The position numbers and the translations under genes are program-made. The notes beneath the pieces are model-generated. The model saw only the letters and a list, made by a program, of their open reading frames with translations, searched no databases and had not been told where the DNA came from. Below are positions 1 to 12,688 of a stretch of 64,000 bases of DNA, piece after piece (the first letter of the stretch is position 1; each line of letters begins with the position of its first letter). Source of the stretch: Hippasteria phrygiana (lineage: Eukaryota > Echinodermata > Asteroidea > Valvatida > Goniasteridae); NCBI GenBank assembly GCA_037893225.1, contig JAZGUH010000620.1, positions 186,001 through 250,000 of the forward strand, read 5' to 3'.

Positions 1-232
1 CAGATGTTGGCCGGGAAGAAAATAAACATTGCGAGGTTTGAATTTTCTCCACAAGTGTTAACTCTAAGAAGCCGCCGATAATTGCAACATGTAGCGCCAG
101 ATCTAAGCTATCCATACATGTCAAAATTACTGAATTTGGTTGATATTTCATGCAATTATGAATGAGTAAAGCAAGTCCATACCCCAGGGAATTTGACATG
201 CATGGAGCAATAAATAGACGGTAACATGTACA
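1..232. repeat. Reference monomer (first complete 232-bp copy, alpha type)
   Basis: This copy defines the unit used in the other entries. It is about 39% GC (90 of 232) with six CpG sites, at positions 12, 32, 73, 76, 95 and 219. It contains one AGATCT site (about 100-105), three ACATGT hexamers (88-93, 116-121, 224-229) and a CATGCATG palindrome (197-204). No half-length or shorter internal periodicity is visible, so 232 bp is the basic unit and not a dimer of a smaller repeat. Its variable 3' part is of the alpha type: gtccata, gacatgcatgg, tagacggtaacatgtac. The starting point is arbitrary because the array is continuous. Confidence 0.95.
58..113. repeat. Near-invariant core segment of the monomer (shown in copy 1)
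   Basis: This stretch runs from ttaactctaag through gccgccgataattgcaac and tagcgccagatctaagc to ctatcc. It is almost unchanged in all 276 copies. The exceptions I noticed are ttgtaac for ttgcaac in nine domain C copies, and single private changes near 15603 (cggtaatt) and 60778 (ccgctaatt). The segment holds three of the six CpGs and the AGATCT site. Satellites with a protein-binding box, such as those carrying CENP-B boxes, often keep one segment constant; whether that applies here is inference. Recent common ancestry of all copies is the simpler explanation. Confidence 0.6.
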
Positions 233-240
233 CAGATGTT
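170..240. repeat. Variable segment that defines monomer families (shown at copy 1/2 junction)
   Basis: Most recurrent differences lie here, so it sorts monomers into families. Alpha has gtccata, gacatgcatgg, tagacggtaacatgtac, gatgttgg. Beta has gtccata, gacaggcatgg, taagaggtaatctgcac, gatggtggccggg and aagtgtt. Gamma has gtcata (231 bp), gacaggcatgg, tagaaggtaatatgcac. Delta has gtccata, tagacggtaatatgcac. Epsilon has gctagtcc, gacaggcatgg, taaaaggtaatctgcac, gatggtggccgga. Zeta has gtcata, gacatgcatgg, agcaatcaatagaagg, and is often followed by tatccgtaca and tttgattg. The linkage within families is strong but not absolute. Greek letters are labels made for this annotation. Confidence 0.85.
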
Positions 241-2241
241 GGCCGGAAAGAAAATAAACATTGCGAGGTTTGAATTTTCTCCACAAGTTTTAACTCTAAG
301 AAGCCGCCGATAATTGCAACATGTAGCGCCAGATCTAAGCTATCCATACATGTCAAAATTACTGAATTTGGTTGATATTTCATGCAATTATGAATGAGTA
401 AAGCAAGTCCATACCCCAGGGAATTTGACATGCATGGAGCAATAAATAGACGGTAACATGTACACAGATGTTGGCCGGAAAGAAAATAAACATTGCGAGG
501 TTTGAATTTTCTCCACAAGTTTTAACTCTAAGAAGCCGCCGATAATTGCAACATGTAGCGCCAGATCTAAGCTATCCATACATGTCAAAATTACTGAATT
601 TGGTTGATATTTCATGCAATTATGAATGAGTAAAGCAAGTCCATACCCCAGGGAATTTGACATGCATGGAGCAATAAATAGAAGGTAATATGCACACAGA
701 TGTTGGCCGGGAAGAAAATAAACATTGCGAGGTTTGAATTTTCTCCACAAGTGTTAACTCTAAGAAGCCGCCGATAATTGCAACATGTAGCGCCAGATCT
801 AAGCTATCCATACATGTCAAAATTACTGAATTTGGTTGATATTTCATGCAATTATGAATGAGTAAAGCAAGTCCATACCCCAGGGAATTTGACATGCATG
901 GAGCAATAAATAGACGGTAATATGCACACAGATGTTGGCCGGAAAGAAAATAAACATTGCGAGGTTTGAATTTTCTCCACAAGTTTTAACTCTAAGAAGC
1001 CGCCGATAATTGCAACATGTAGCGCCAGATCTAAGCTATCCATACATGTCAAAATTACTGAATTTGGTTGATATTTCATGCAATTATGAATGAGTAAAGC
1101 AAGTCATACCCCAGGGAATTTGACAGGCATGGAGCAATAAATAAGAGGTAATCTGCACACAGATGGTGGCCGGGAAGAAAATAAACATTGCGAGGTTTGA
1201 ATTTTCTCCACAAGTGTTAACTCTAAGAAGCCGCCGATAATTGCAACATGTAGCGCCAGATCTAAGCTATCCATACATGTCAAAATTACTGAATTTGGTT
1301 GATATTTCATGCAATTATGAATGAGTAAAGCAAGTCATACCCCAGGGAATTTGACAGGCATGGAGCAATCAATAGAAGGTAATATGCACACAGATGTTGG
1401 CCGGAAAGAAAATAAACATTGCGAGGTTTGAATTTTCTCCACAAGTTTTAACTCTAAGAAGCCGCCGATAATTGCAACATGTAGCGCCAGATCTAAGCTA
1501 TCCGTACATGTCAAAATTACTGAATTTGGTTGATATTTCATGCAATTATGAATGAGTAAAGCAAGTCCATACCCCAGGGAATTTGACATGCATGGAGCAA
1601 TAAATAGACGGTAACATGTACACAGATGTTGGCCGGAAAGAAAATAAACATTGCGAGGTTTGAATTTTCTCCACAAGTTTTAACTCTAAGAAGCCGCCGA
1701 TAATTGCAACATGTAGCGCCAGATCTAAGCTATCCATACATGTCAAAATCACTGAATTTGGTTGATATTTCATGCAATTATGAATGAGTAAAGCAAGTCC
1801 ATACCCCAGAGAATTTGACATGCATGGAGCAATAAATAGACGGTAACATGTACACAGATGTTGGCCGGAAAGAAAATAAACATTGCGAGGTTTGAATTTT
1901 CTCCACAAGTTTTAACTCTAAGAAGCCGCCGATAATTGCAACATGTAGCGCCAGATCTAAGCTATCCATACATGTCAAAATCACTGAATTTGGTTGATAT
2001 TTCATGCAATTATGAATGAGTAAAGCTAGTCCATACCCCAGGGAATTTGACAGGCATGGAGCAATAAATAAAAGGTAATCTGCACACAGATGGTGGCCGG
2101 AAAGAAAATAAACATTGCGAGGTTTGAATTTTCTCCACAAGTTTTAACTCTAAGAAGCCGCCGATAATTGCAACATGTAGCGCCAGATCTAAGCTATCCA
2201 TACATGTCAAAATTACTGAATTTGGTTGATATTTCATGCAA

Positions 2242-3420
2242 TTATGAATGAGTAAAGCAAGTCCATATCCCAGGGAATTTGACATGCATGGAGCAATAAA
2301 TAGACGGTAATATGCACACAGATGTTGGCCGGAAAGAAAATAAACATTGCGAGGTTTGAATTTTCTCCACAAGTGTTAACTCTAAGAAGCCGCCGATAAT
2401 TGCAACATGTAGCGCCAGATCTAAGCTATCCATACATGTCAAAATTACTGAATTTGGTTGATATTTCATGCAATTATGAATGAGTAAAGCAAGTCATACC
2501 CCAGGGAATTTGACAGGCATGGAGCAATAAATAGAAGGTAATATGCACACAGATGTTGGCCGGAAAGAAAATAAACATTGCGAGGTTTGAATTTTCTCCA
2601 CAAGTTTTAACTCTAAGAAGCCGCCGATAATTGCAACATGTAGCGCCAGATCTAAGCTATCCATACATGTCAAAATTACTGAATTTGGTTGATATTTCAT
2701 GCAATTATGAATGAGTAAAGCAAGTCCATACCCCAGGGAATTTGACAGGCATGGAGCAATAAATAAGAGGTAATCTGCACACAGATGGTGGCCGGGAAGA
2801 AAATAAACATTGCGAGGTTTGAATTTTCTCCACAAGTGTTAACTCTAAGAAGCCGCCGATAATTGCAACATGTAGCGCCAGATCTAAGCTATCCATACAT
2901 GTCAAAATTACTGAATTTGGTTGATATTTCATGCAATTATGAATGAGTAAAGCAAGTCCATACCCCAGGGAATTTGACAGGCATGGAGCAATAAATAGAC
3001 GGTAATATGCACACAGATGTTGGCCGGAAAGAAAATAAACATTGCGAGGTTTGAATTTTCTCCACAAGTTTTAACTCTAAGAAGCCGCCGATAATTGCAA
3101 CATGTAGCGCCAGATCTAAGCTATCCATACATGTCAAAATTACTGAATTTGGTTGATATTTCATGCAATTATGAATGAGTAAAGCAAGTCCATACCCCAG
3201 GGAATTTGACATGCATGGAGCAATAAATAGACGGTAATATGCACACAGATGTTGGCCGGAAAGAAAATAAACATTGCGAGGTTTGAATTTTCTCCACAAG
3301 TTTTAACTCTAAGAAGCCGCCGATAATTGCAACATGTAGCGCCAGATCTAAGCTATCCATACATGTCAAAATTACTGAATTTGGTTGATATTTCATGCAA
3401 TTATGAATGAGTAAAGCAAG
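2242..3420. repeat. Five-monomer block, copied again at 9425-10603
   Basis: The order and types of monomers here match those 7183 bp downstream (31 monomers). Minus-strand translations agree except for single changes in the second copy, such as gaacataaac near 9985. The flanking monomers differ, so this is an internal block and not the end of a longer tandem unit. Confidence 0.7.
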
Positions 3421-4095
3421 TCATACCCCAGGGAATTTGACATGCATGGAGCAATCAATAGAAGGTAATATGCACACAGATGTTGGCCGGAAAGAAAATA
3501 AACATTGCGAGGTTTGAATTTTCTCCACAAGTTTTAACTCTAAGAAGCCGCCGATAATTGCAACATGTAGCGCCAGATCTAAGCTATCCGTACATGTCAA
3601 AATTACTGAATTTGATTGATATTTCATGCAATTATGAATGAGTAAAGCAAGTCCATACCCCAGGGAATTTGACATGCACGGAGCAATAAATAGACGGTAA
3701 CATGTACACAGATGTTGGCCGGAAAGAAAATAAACATTGCGAGGTTTGAATTTTCTCCACAAGTTTTAACTCTAAGAAGCCGCCGATAATTGCAACATGT
3801 AGCGCCAGATCTAAGCTATCCATACATGTCAAAATTACTGAATTTGGTTGATATTTCATGCAATTATGAATGAGTAAAGCAAGTCCATACCCCAGGGAAT
3901 TTGACATGCATGGAGCAATAAATAGACGGTAACATGTACACAGATGTTGGCCGGAAAGAAAATAAACATTGCGAGGTTTGAATTTTCTCCACAAGTTTTA
4001 ACTCTAAGAAGCCGCCGATAATTGCAACATGTAGCGCCAGATCTAAGCTATCCATACATGTCAAAATTACTGAATTTGGTTGATATTTCATGCAA

Positions 4096-4554
4096 TTATG
4101 AATGAGTAAAGCAAGTCCATACCCCAGGGAATTTGACAGGCATGGAGCAATAAATAAGAGGTAATCTGCACACAGATGGTGGCCGGGAAGAAAATAAACA
4201 TTGCGAGGTTTGAATTTTCTCCACAAGTGTTAACTCTAAGAAGCCGCCGATAATTGCAACATGTAGCGCCAGATCTAAGCTATCCATACATGTCAAAATT
4301 ACTGAATTTGGTTGATATTTCATGCAATTATGAATGAGTAAAGCAAGTCATACCCCAGGGAATTTGACAGGCATGGAGCAATAAATAAGAGGTAATCTGC
4401 ACACAGATGGTGGCCGGGAAGAAAATAAACATTGCGAGGTTTGAATTTTCTCCACAAGTGTTAACTCTAAGAAGCCGCCGATAATTGCAACATGTAGCGC
4501 CAGATCTAAGCTATCCATACATGTCAAAATTACTGAATTTGGTTGATATTTCAT
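4096..4554. repeat. Two adjacent beta monomers
   Basis: Two beta copies (taagaggtaatctgcac, gatggtggccggg, aagtgtt) follow one another directly, the second being of the 231-bp class. Elsewhere beta is usually flanked by other families. Such a doublet is what a one-monomer unequal exchange would leave; this origin is inference. Confidence 0.65.
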
Positions 4555-7500
4555 GCAATTATGAATGAGTAAAGCAAGTCATACCCCAGGGAATTTGACA
4601 GGCATGGAGCAATCAATAGAAGGTAATATGCACACAGATGTTGGCCGGAAAGAAAATAAACATTGCGAGGTTTGAATTTTCTCCACAAGTTTTAACTCTA
4701 AGAAGCCGCCGATAATTGCAACATGTAGCGCCAGATCTAAGCTATCCATACATGTCAAAATTACTGAATTTGGTTGATATTTCATGCAATTATGAATGAG
4801 TAAAGCAAGTCCATACCCCAGGGAATTTGACATGCATGGAGCAATAAATAGACGGTAACATGTACACAGATGTTGGCCGGAAAGAAAATAAACATTGCGA
4901 GGTTTGAATTTTCTCCACAAGTTTTAACTCTAAGAAGCCGCCGATAATTGCAACATGTAGCGCCAGATCTAAGCTATCCATACATGTCAAAATTACTGAA
5001 TTTGGTTGATATTTCATGCAATTATGAATGAGTAAAGCAAGTCATACCCCAGGGAATTTGACAGGCATGGAGCAATAAATAGAAGGTAATATGCACACAG
5101 ATGTTGGCCGGAAAGAAAATAAACATTGCGAGGTTTGAATTTTCTCCACAAGTTTTAACTCTAAGAAGCCGCCGATAATTGCAACATGTAGCGCCAGATC
5201 TAAGCTATCCATACATGTCAAAATTACTGAATTTGGTTGATATTTCATGCAATTATGAATGAGTAAAGCAAGTCCATACCCCAGGGAATTTGACATGCAT
5301 GGAGCAATAAATAGACCGTAACATGTACACAGATGTTGGCCGGAAAGAAAATAAACATTGCGAGGTTTGAATTTTCTCCACAAGTTTTAACTCTAAGAAG
5401 CCGCCGATAATTGCAACATGTAGCGCCAGATCTAAGCTATCCATACATGTCAAAATTACTGAATTTGGTTGATATTTCATGCAATTATGAATGAGTAAAG
5501 CAAGTCCATACCCCAGGGAATTTGACATGCATGGAGCAATAAATAGACGGTAACATGTACACAGATGTTGGCCGGAAAGAAAATAAACATTGCGAGGTTT
5601 GAATTTTCTCCACAAGTTTTAACTCTAAGAAGCCGCCGATAATTGCAACATGTAGCGCCAGATCTAAGCTATCCATACATGTCAACATTACTGAATTTGG
5701 TTGATATTTCATGCAATTATGAATGAGTAAAGCAAGTCCATACCCCAGGGAATTTGACATGCATGGAGCAATAAATAGACGGTAACATGTACACAGATGT
5801 TGGCCGGAAAGAAAATAAACATTGCGAGGTTTGAATTTTCTCCACAAGTTTTAACTCTAAGAAGCCGCCGATAATTGCAACATGTAGCGCCAGATCTAAG
5901 CTATCCATACATGTCAAAATCACTGAATTTGGTTGATATTTCATGCAATTATGAATGAGTAAAGCTAGTCCATACCCCAGGGAATTTGACAGGCATGGAG
6001 CAATAAATAAAAGGTAATCTGCACACAGATGGTGGCCGGAAAGAAAATAAACATTGCGAGGTTTGAATTTTCTCCACAAGTTTTAACTCTAAGAAGCCGC
6101 CGATAATTGCAACATGTAGCGCCAGATCTAAGCTATCCATACATGTCAAAATTACTGAATTTGGTTGATATTTCATGCAATTATGAATGAGTAAAGCAAG
6201 TCCATATCCCAGGGAATTTGACATGCATGGAGCAATAAATAGACGGTAATATGCACACAGATGTTGGCCGGAAAGAAAATAAACATTGCGAGGTTTGAAT
6301 TTTCTCCACAAGTGTTAACTCTAAGAAGCCGCCGATAATTGCAACATGTAGCGCCAGATCTAAGCTATCCATACATGTCAAAATTACTGAATTTGGTTGA
6401 TATTTCATGCAATTATGAATGAGTAAAGCAAGTCATACCCCAGGGAATTTGACAGGCATGGAGCAATAAATAGAAGGTAATATGCACACAGATGTTGGCC
6501 GGAAAGAAAATAAACATTGCGAGGTTTGAATTTTCTCCACAAGTTTTAACTCTAAGAAGCCGCCGATAATTGCAACATGTAGCGCCAGATCTAAGCTATC
6601 CATACATGTCGAAATTACTGAATTTGGTTGATATTTCATGCAATTATGAATGAGTAAAGCAAGTCCATACCCCAGGGAATTTGACAGGCATGGAGCAATA
6701 AATAAGAGGTAACATGTACACAGATGTTGGCCGGAAAGAAAATAAACATTGCGAGGTTTGAATTTTCTCCACAAGTTTTAACTCTAAGAAGCCGCCGATA
6801 ATTGCAACATGTAGCGCCAGATCTAAGCTATCCATACATGTCAAAATTACTGAATTTGGTTGATATTTCATGCAATTATGAATGAGTAAAGCAAGTCCAT
6901 ACCCCAGGGAATTTGACATGCATGGAGCAATAAATAGACGGTAATATGCACACAGATGTTGGCCGGAAAGAAAATAAACATTGCGAGGTTTGAATTTTCT
7001 CCACAAGTTTTAACTCTAAGAAGCCGCCGATAATTGCAACATGTAGCGCCAGATCTAAGCTATCCATACATGTCAAAATTACTGAATTTGGTTGATATTT
7101 CATGCAATTATGAATGAGTAAAGCAAGTCATACCCCAGGGAATTTGACAGGCATGGAGCAATAAATAAGAGGTAATCTGCACACAGATGGTGGCCGGGAA
7201 GAAAATAAACATTGCGAGGTTTGAATTTTCTCCACAAGTGTTAACTCTAAGAAGCCGCCGATAATTGCAACATGTAGCGCCAGATCTAAGCTATCCATAC
7301 ATGTCAAAATTACTGAATTTGGTTGATATTTCATGCAATTATGAATGAGTAAAGCAAGTCATACCCCAGGGAATTTGACAGGCATGGAGCAATCAATAGA
7401 AGGTAATATGCACACAGATGTTGGCCGGAAAGAAAATAAACATTGCGAGGTTTGAATTTTCTCCACAAGTTTTAACTCTAAGAAGCCGCCGATAATTGCA

Positions 7501-9424
7501 ACATGTAGCGCCAGATCTAAGCTATCCGTACATGTCAAAATTACTGAATTTGGTTGATATTTCATGCAATTATGAATGAGTAAAGCAAGTCCATACCCCA
7601 GGGAATTTGACATGCACGGAGCAATAAATAGACGGTAACATGTACACAGATGTTGGCCGGAAAGAAAATAAACATTGCGAGGTTTGAATTTTCTCCACAA
7701 GTTTTAACTCTAAGAAGCCGCCGATAATTGCAACATGTAGCGCCAGATCTAAGCTATCCATACATGTCAAAATTACTGAATTTGGTTGATATTTCATGCA
7801 ATTATGAATGAGTAAAGCAAGTCCATACCCCAGGGAATTTGACATGCATGGAGCAATAAATAGACGGTAACATGTACACAGATGTTGGCCGGAAAGAAAA
7901 TAAACATTGCGAGGTTTGAATTTTCTCCACAAGTTTTAACTCTAAGAAGCCGCCGATAATTGCAACATGTAGCGCCAGATCTAAGCTATCCATACATGTC
8001 AAAATTACTGAATTTGGTTGATATTTCATGCAATTATGAATGAGTAAAGCAAGTCATACCCCAGGGAATTTGACAGGCATGGAGCAATAAATAGAAGGTA
8101 ATATGCACACAGATGTTGGCCGGAAAGAAAATAAACATTGCGAGGTTTGAATTTTCTCCACAAGTTTTAACTCTAAGAAGCCGCCGATAATTGCAACATG
8201 TAGCGCCAGATCTAAGCTATCCATACATGTCAAAATTACTGAATTTGGTTGATATTTCATGCAATTATGAATGAGTAAAGCAAGTCCATACCCCAGGGAA
8301 TTTGACATGCATGGAGCAATAAATAGACGGTAACATGTACACAGATGTTGGCCGGGAAGAAAATAAACATTGCGAGGTTTGAATTTTCTCCACAAGTGTT
8401 AACTCTAAGAAGCCGCCGATAATTGCAACATGTAGCGCCAGATCTAAGCTATCCATACATGTCAAAATTACTGAATTTGGTTGATATTTCATGCAATTAT
8501 GAATGAGTAAAGCAAGTCCATACCCCAGGGAATTTGACATGCATGGAGCAATAAATAGACGGTAACATGTACACAGATGTTGGCCGGAAAGAAAATAAAC
8601 ATTGCGAGGTTTGAATTTTCTCCACAAGTTTTAACTCTAAGAAGCCGCCGATAATTGCAACATGTAGCGCCAGATCTAAGCTATCCATACATGTCAAAAT
8701 TACTGAATTTGGTTGATATTTCATGCAATTATGAATGAGTAAAGCAAGTCCATACCCCAGGGAATTTGACATGCATGGAGCAATAAATAGACGGTAACAT
8801 GTACACAGATGTTGGCCGGAAAGAAAATAAACATTGCGAGGTTTGAATTTTCTCCACAAGTTTTAACTCTAAGAAGCCGCCGATAATTGCAACATGTAGC
8901 GCCAGATCTAAGCTATCCATACATGTCAAAATTACTGAATTTGGTTGATATTTCATGCAATTATGAATGAGTAAAGCAAGTCCATACCCCAGGGAATTTG
9001 ACATGCATGGAGCAATAAATAGACGGTAACATGTACACAGATGTTGGCCGGGAAGAAAATAAACATTGCGAGGTTTGAATTTTCTCCACAAGTGTTAACT
9101 CTAAGAAGCCGCCGATAATTGCAACATGTAGCGCCAGATCTAAGCTATCCATACATGTCAAAATTACTGAATTTGGTTGATATTTCATGCAATTATGAAT
9201 GAGTAAAGCAAGTCCATACCCCAGGGAATTTGACATGCATGGAGCAATAAATAGACGGTACCATGTACACAGATGTTGGCCGGAAAGAAAATAAACATTG
9301 CGAGGTTTGAATTTTCTCCACAAGTTTTAACTCTAAGAAGCCGCCGATAATTGCAACATGTAGCGCCAGATCTAAGCTATCCATACATGTCAAAATTACT
9401 GAATTTGGTTGATATTTCATGCAA

Positions 9425-10603
9425 TTATGAATGAGTAAAGCAAGTCCATATCCCAGGGAATTTGACATGCATGGAGCAATAAATAGACGGTAATATGCAC
9501 ACAGATGTTGGCCGGAAAGAAAATAAACATTGCGAGGTTTGAATTTTCTCCACAAGTGTTAACTCTAAGAAGCCGCCGATAATTGCAACATGTAGCGCCA
9601 GATCTAAGCTATCCATACATGTCAAAATTACTGAATTTGGTTGATATTTCATGCAATTATGAATGAGTAAAGCAAGTCATACCCCAGGGAATTTGACAGG
9701 CATGGAGCAATAAATAGAAGGTAATATGCACACAGATGTTGGCCGGAAAGAAAATAAACATTGCGAGGTTTGAATTTTCTCCACAAGTTTTAACTCTAAG
9801 AAGCCGCCGATAATTGCAACATGTAGCGCCAGATCTAAGCTATCCATACATGTCAAAATTACTGAATTTGGTTGATATTTCATGCAATTATGAATGAGTA
9901 AAGCAAGTCCATACCCCAGGGAATTTGACAGGCATGGAGCAATAAATAAGAGGTAATCTGCACACAGATGGTGGCCGGGAAGAACATAAACATTGCGAGG
10001 TTTGAATTTTCTCCACAAGTGTTAACTCTAAGAAGCCGCCGATAATTGCAACATGTAGCGCCAGATCTAAGCTATCCATACATGTCAAAATTACTGAATT
10101 TGGTTGATATTTCATGCAATTATGAATGAGTAAAGCAAGTCCATACCCCAGGGAATTTGACAGGCATGGAGCAATAAATAGACGGTAATATGCACACAGA
10201 TGTTGGCCGGAAAGAAAATAAACATTGCGAGGTTTGAATTTTCTCCACAAGTTTTAACTCTAAGAAGCCGCCGATAATTGCAACATGTAGCGCCAGATCT
10301 AAGCTATCCATACATGTCAAAATTACTGAATTTGGTTGATATTTCATGCAATTATGAATGAGTAAAGCAAGTCCATACCCCAGGGAATTTGACATGCATG
10401 GAGCAATAAATAGACGGTAATATGCACACAGATGTTGGCCGGAAAGAAAATAAACATTGCGAGGTTTGAATTTTCTCCACAAGTTTTAACTCTAAGAAGC
10501 CGCCGATAATTGCAACATGTAGCGCCAGATCTAAGCTATCCATACATGTCAAAATTACTGAATTTGGTTGATATTTCATGCAATTATGAATGAGTAAAGC
10601 AAG
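9425..10603. repeat. Five-monomer block, second copy of 2242-3420
   Basis: This is the partner of the block at 2242-3420, offset 7183 bp. It has private changes near 9985 (gaacataaac). It ends with the beta-delta-delta cassette but is followed by a gamma monomer, whereas the first copy is followed by a zeta monomer. Confidence 0.7.
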
Positions 10604-12457
10604 TCATACCCCAGGGAATTTGACAGGCATGGAGCAATAAATAGAAGGTAATATGCACACAGATGTTGGCCGGAAAGAAAATAAACATTGCGAGGTTTGA
10701 ATTTTCTCCACAAGTTTTAACTCTAAGAAGCCGCCGATAATTGCAACATGTAGCGCCAGATCTAAGCTATCCATACATGTCAAAATCACTGAATTTGGTT
10801 GATATTTCATGCAATTATGAATGAGTAAAGCAAGTCCATACCCCAGAGAATTTGACATGCATGGAGCAATAAATAGACGGTAACATGTACACAGATGTTG
10901 GCCGGAAAGAAAATAAACATTGCGAGGTTTGAATTTTCTCCACAAGTTTTAACTCTAAGAAGCCGCCGATAATTGCAACATGTAGCGCCAGATCTAAGCT
11001 ATCCATACATGTCAAAATTACTGAATTTGGTTGATATTTCATGCAATTATGAATGAGTAAAGCTAGTCCATACCCCAGGGAATTTGACAGGCATGGAGCA
11101 ATAAATAAAAGGTAACATGTACACAGATGTTGGCCGGAAAGAAAATAAACATTGCGAGGTTTGAATTTTCTCCACAAGTTTTAACTCTAAGAAGCCGCCG
11201 ATAATTGCAACATGTAGCGCCAGATCTAAGCTATCCATACATGTCAAAATTACTGAATTTGGTTGATATTTCATGCAATTATGAATGAGTAAAGCTAGTC
11301 CATACCCCAGGGAATTTGACAGGCATGGAGCAATAAATAAAAGGTAATCTGCACACAGATGGTGGCCGGAAAGAAAATAAACATTGCGAGGTTTGAATTT
11401 TCTCCACAAGTTTTAACTCTAAGAAGCCGCCGATAATTGCAACATGTAGCGCCAGATCTAAGCTATCCATACATGTCAAAATTACTGAATTTGGTTGATA
11501 TTTCATGCAATTATGAATGAGTAAAGCAAGTCATACCCCAGGGAATTTGACAGGCATGGAGCAATAAATAGAAGGTAATATGCACACAGATGTTGGCCGG
11601 AAAGAAAATATACATTGCGAGGTTTGAATTTTCTCCACAAGTTTTAACTCTAAGAAGCCGCCGATAATTGCAACATGTAGCGCCAGATCTAAGCTATCCA
11701 TACATGTCAAAATTACTGAATTTGGTTGATATTTCATGCAATTATGAATGAGTAAAGCAAGTCCATACCCCAGGGAATTTGACAGGCATGGAGCAATAAA
11801 TAAGAGGTAATCTGCACACAGATGGTGGCCGGGAAGAAAATAAACATTGCGAGGTTTGAATTTTCTCCACAAGTGTTAACTCTAAGAAGCCGCCGATAAT
11901 TGCAACATGTAGCGCCAGATCTAAGCTATCCATACATGTCAAAATTACTGAATTTGGTTGATATTTCATGCAATTATGAATGAGTAAAGCAAGTCCATAC
12001 CCCAGGGAATTTGACAGGCATGGAGCAATAAATAGACGGTAATATGCACACAGATGTTGGCCGGAAAGAAAATAAACATTGCGAGGTTTGAATTTTCTCC
12101 ACAAGTTTTAACTCTAAGAAGCCGCCGATAATTGCAACATGTAGCGCCAGATCTAAGCTATCCATACATGTCAAAATTACTGAATTTGGTTGATATTTCA
12201 TGCAATTATGAATGAGTAAAGCAAGTCCATACCCCAGGGAATTTGACATGCATGGAGCAATAAATAGACGGTAATATGCACACAGATGTTGGCCGGAAAG
12301 AAAATAAACATTGCGAGGTTTGAATTTTCTCCACAAGTTTTAACTCTAAGAAGCCGCCGATAATTGCAACATGTAGCGCCAGATCTAAGCTATCCATACA
12401 TGTCAAAATTACTGAATTTGGTTGATATTTCATGCAATTATGAATGAGTAAAGCAAG

Positions 12458-12688
12458 TCATACCCCAGGGAATTTGACATGCATGGACAATCAATAGAAG
12501 GTAATATGCACACAGATGTTGGCCGGAAAGAAAATAAACATTGCGAGGTTTGAATTTTCTCCACAAGTTTTAACTCTAAGAAGCCGCCGATAATTGCAAC
12601 ATGTAGCGCCAGATCTAAGCTATCCGTACATGTCAAAATTACTGAATTTGATTGATATTTCATGCAATTATGAATGAGTAAAGCAAGT
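12458..12688. repeat. 230-bp zeta monomer with an extra one-base deletion
   Basis: The unit is of the 231-bp class (gtcatacc) and also lost a G in catggagcaatc, giving catggacaatc at 12485-12491. It is the only monomer of 230 bp that I see. It shifts the later copy spacing by one (1621 instead of 1622 bp to the equivalent point of the next cassette). Whether this is a true mutation or an assembly error cannot be told from the sequence. Confidence 0.7.

Larger units (their letters stand above)
1..11530. repeat. Domain A: mosaic of rearranged higher-order repeats
   Basis: The families alpha to zeta are all present, but the spacing of 231-bp monomers is irregular (1, 5, 4, 4, 1, 2, 6, 3, 1, 3, 7, 4, 4 monomers). 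Markers typical of the next region are absent: the gamma variant with aatatacattg, the aaacttact variant and the cttaattt variant. Partial long-range duplications are visible. Monomers around 1.1-1.5 kb resemble those 6024 bp further on, 1.8-2.5 kb resembles 5.7-6.4 kb (offset 3939), and 2.24-3.42 kb resembles 9.42-10.60 kb (offset 7183). The right boundary is placed at the first aatatacattg monomer and is approximate. Confidence 0.5.

Noticed and set aside
1..30. CENP-B box at ttggccgggaag
   Set aside because: The box core needs TTCG, four bases, A, two bases, then CGGG. Upstream of CGGG here the required TTCG and A are missing, and most copies have CCGGA instead of CCGGG.
1..50. RNA polymerase III promoter or tRNA-derived origin (aggtttgaat resembles a B box; one copy near 51242 reads ggttcgaat)
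   Set aside because: The conserved CC of the B box is replaced by TT in the copies, no good A box lies at the right distance, and no tRNA fold is visible. The single closer match is one private substitution.
852..1079. Minus-strand open frames of 66-190 codons in every monomer
   Set aside because: They overlap in series, many start at TTG, recur with the repeat, lose frame at each 232-bp step and end at TAA or TGA built into the unit. No ribosome-binding context, intron structure or recognisable domain supports translation.
12458..12688. Array break at the 230-bp monomer
   Set aside because: Only one G is missing; phase and families continue normally on both sides.
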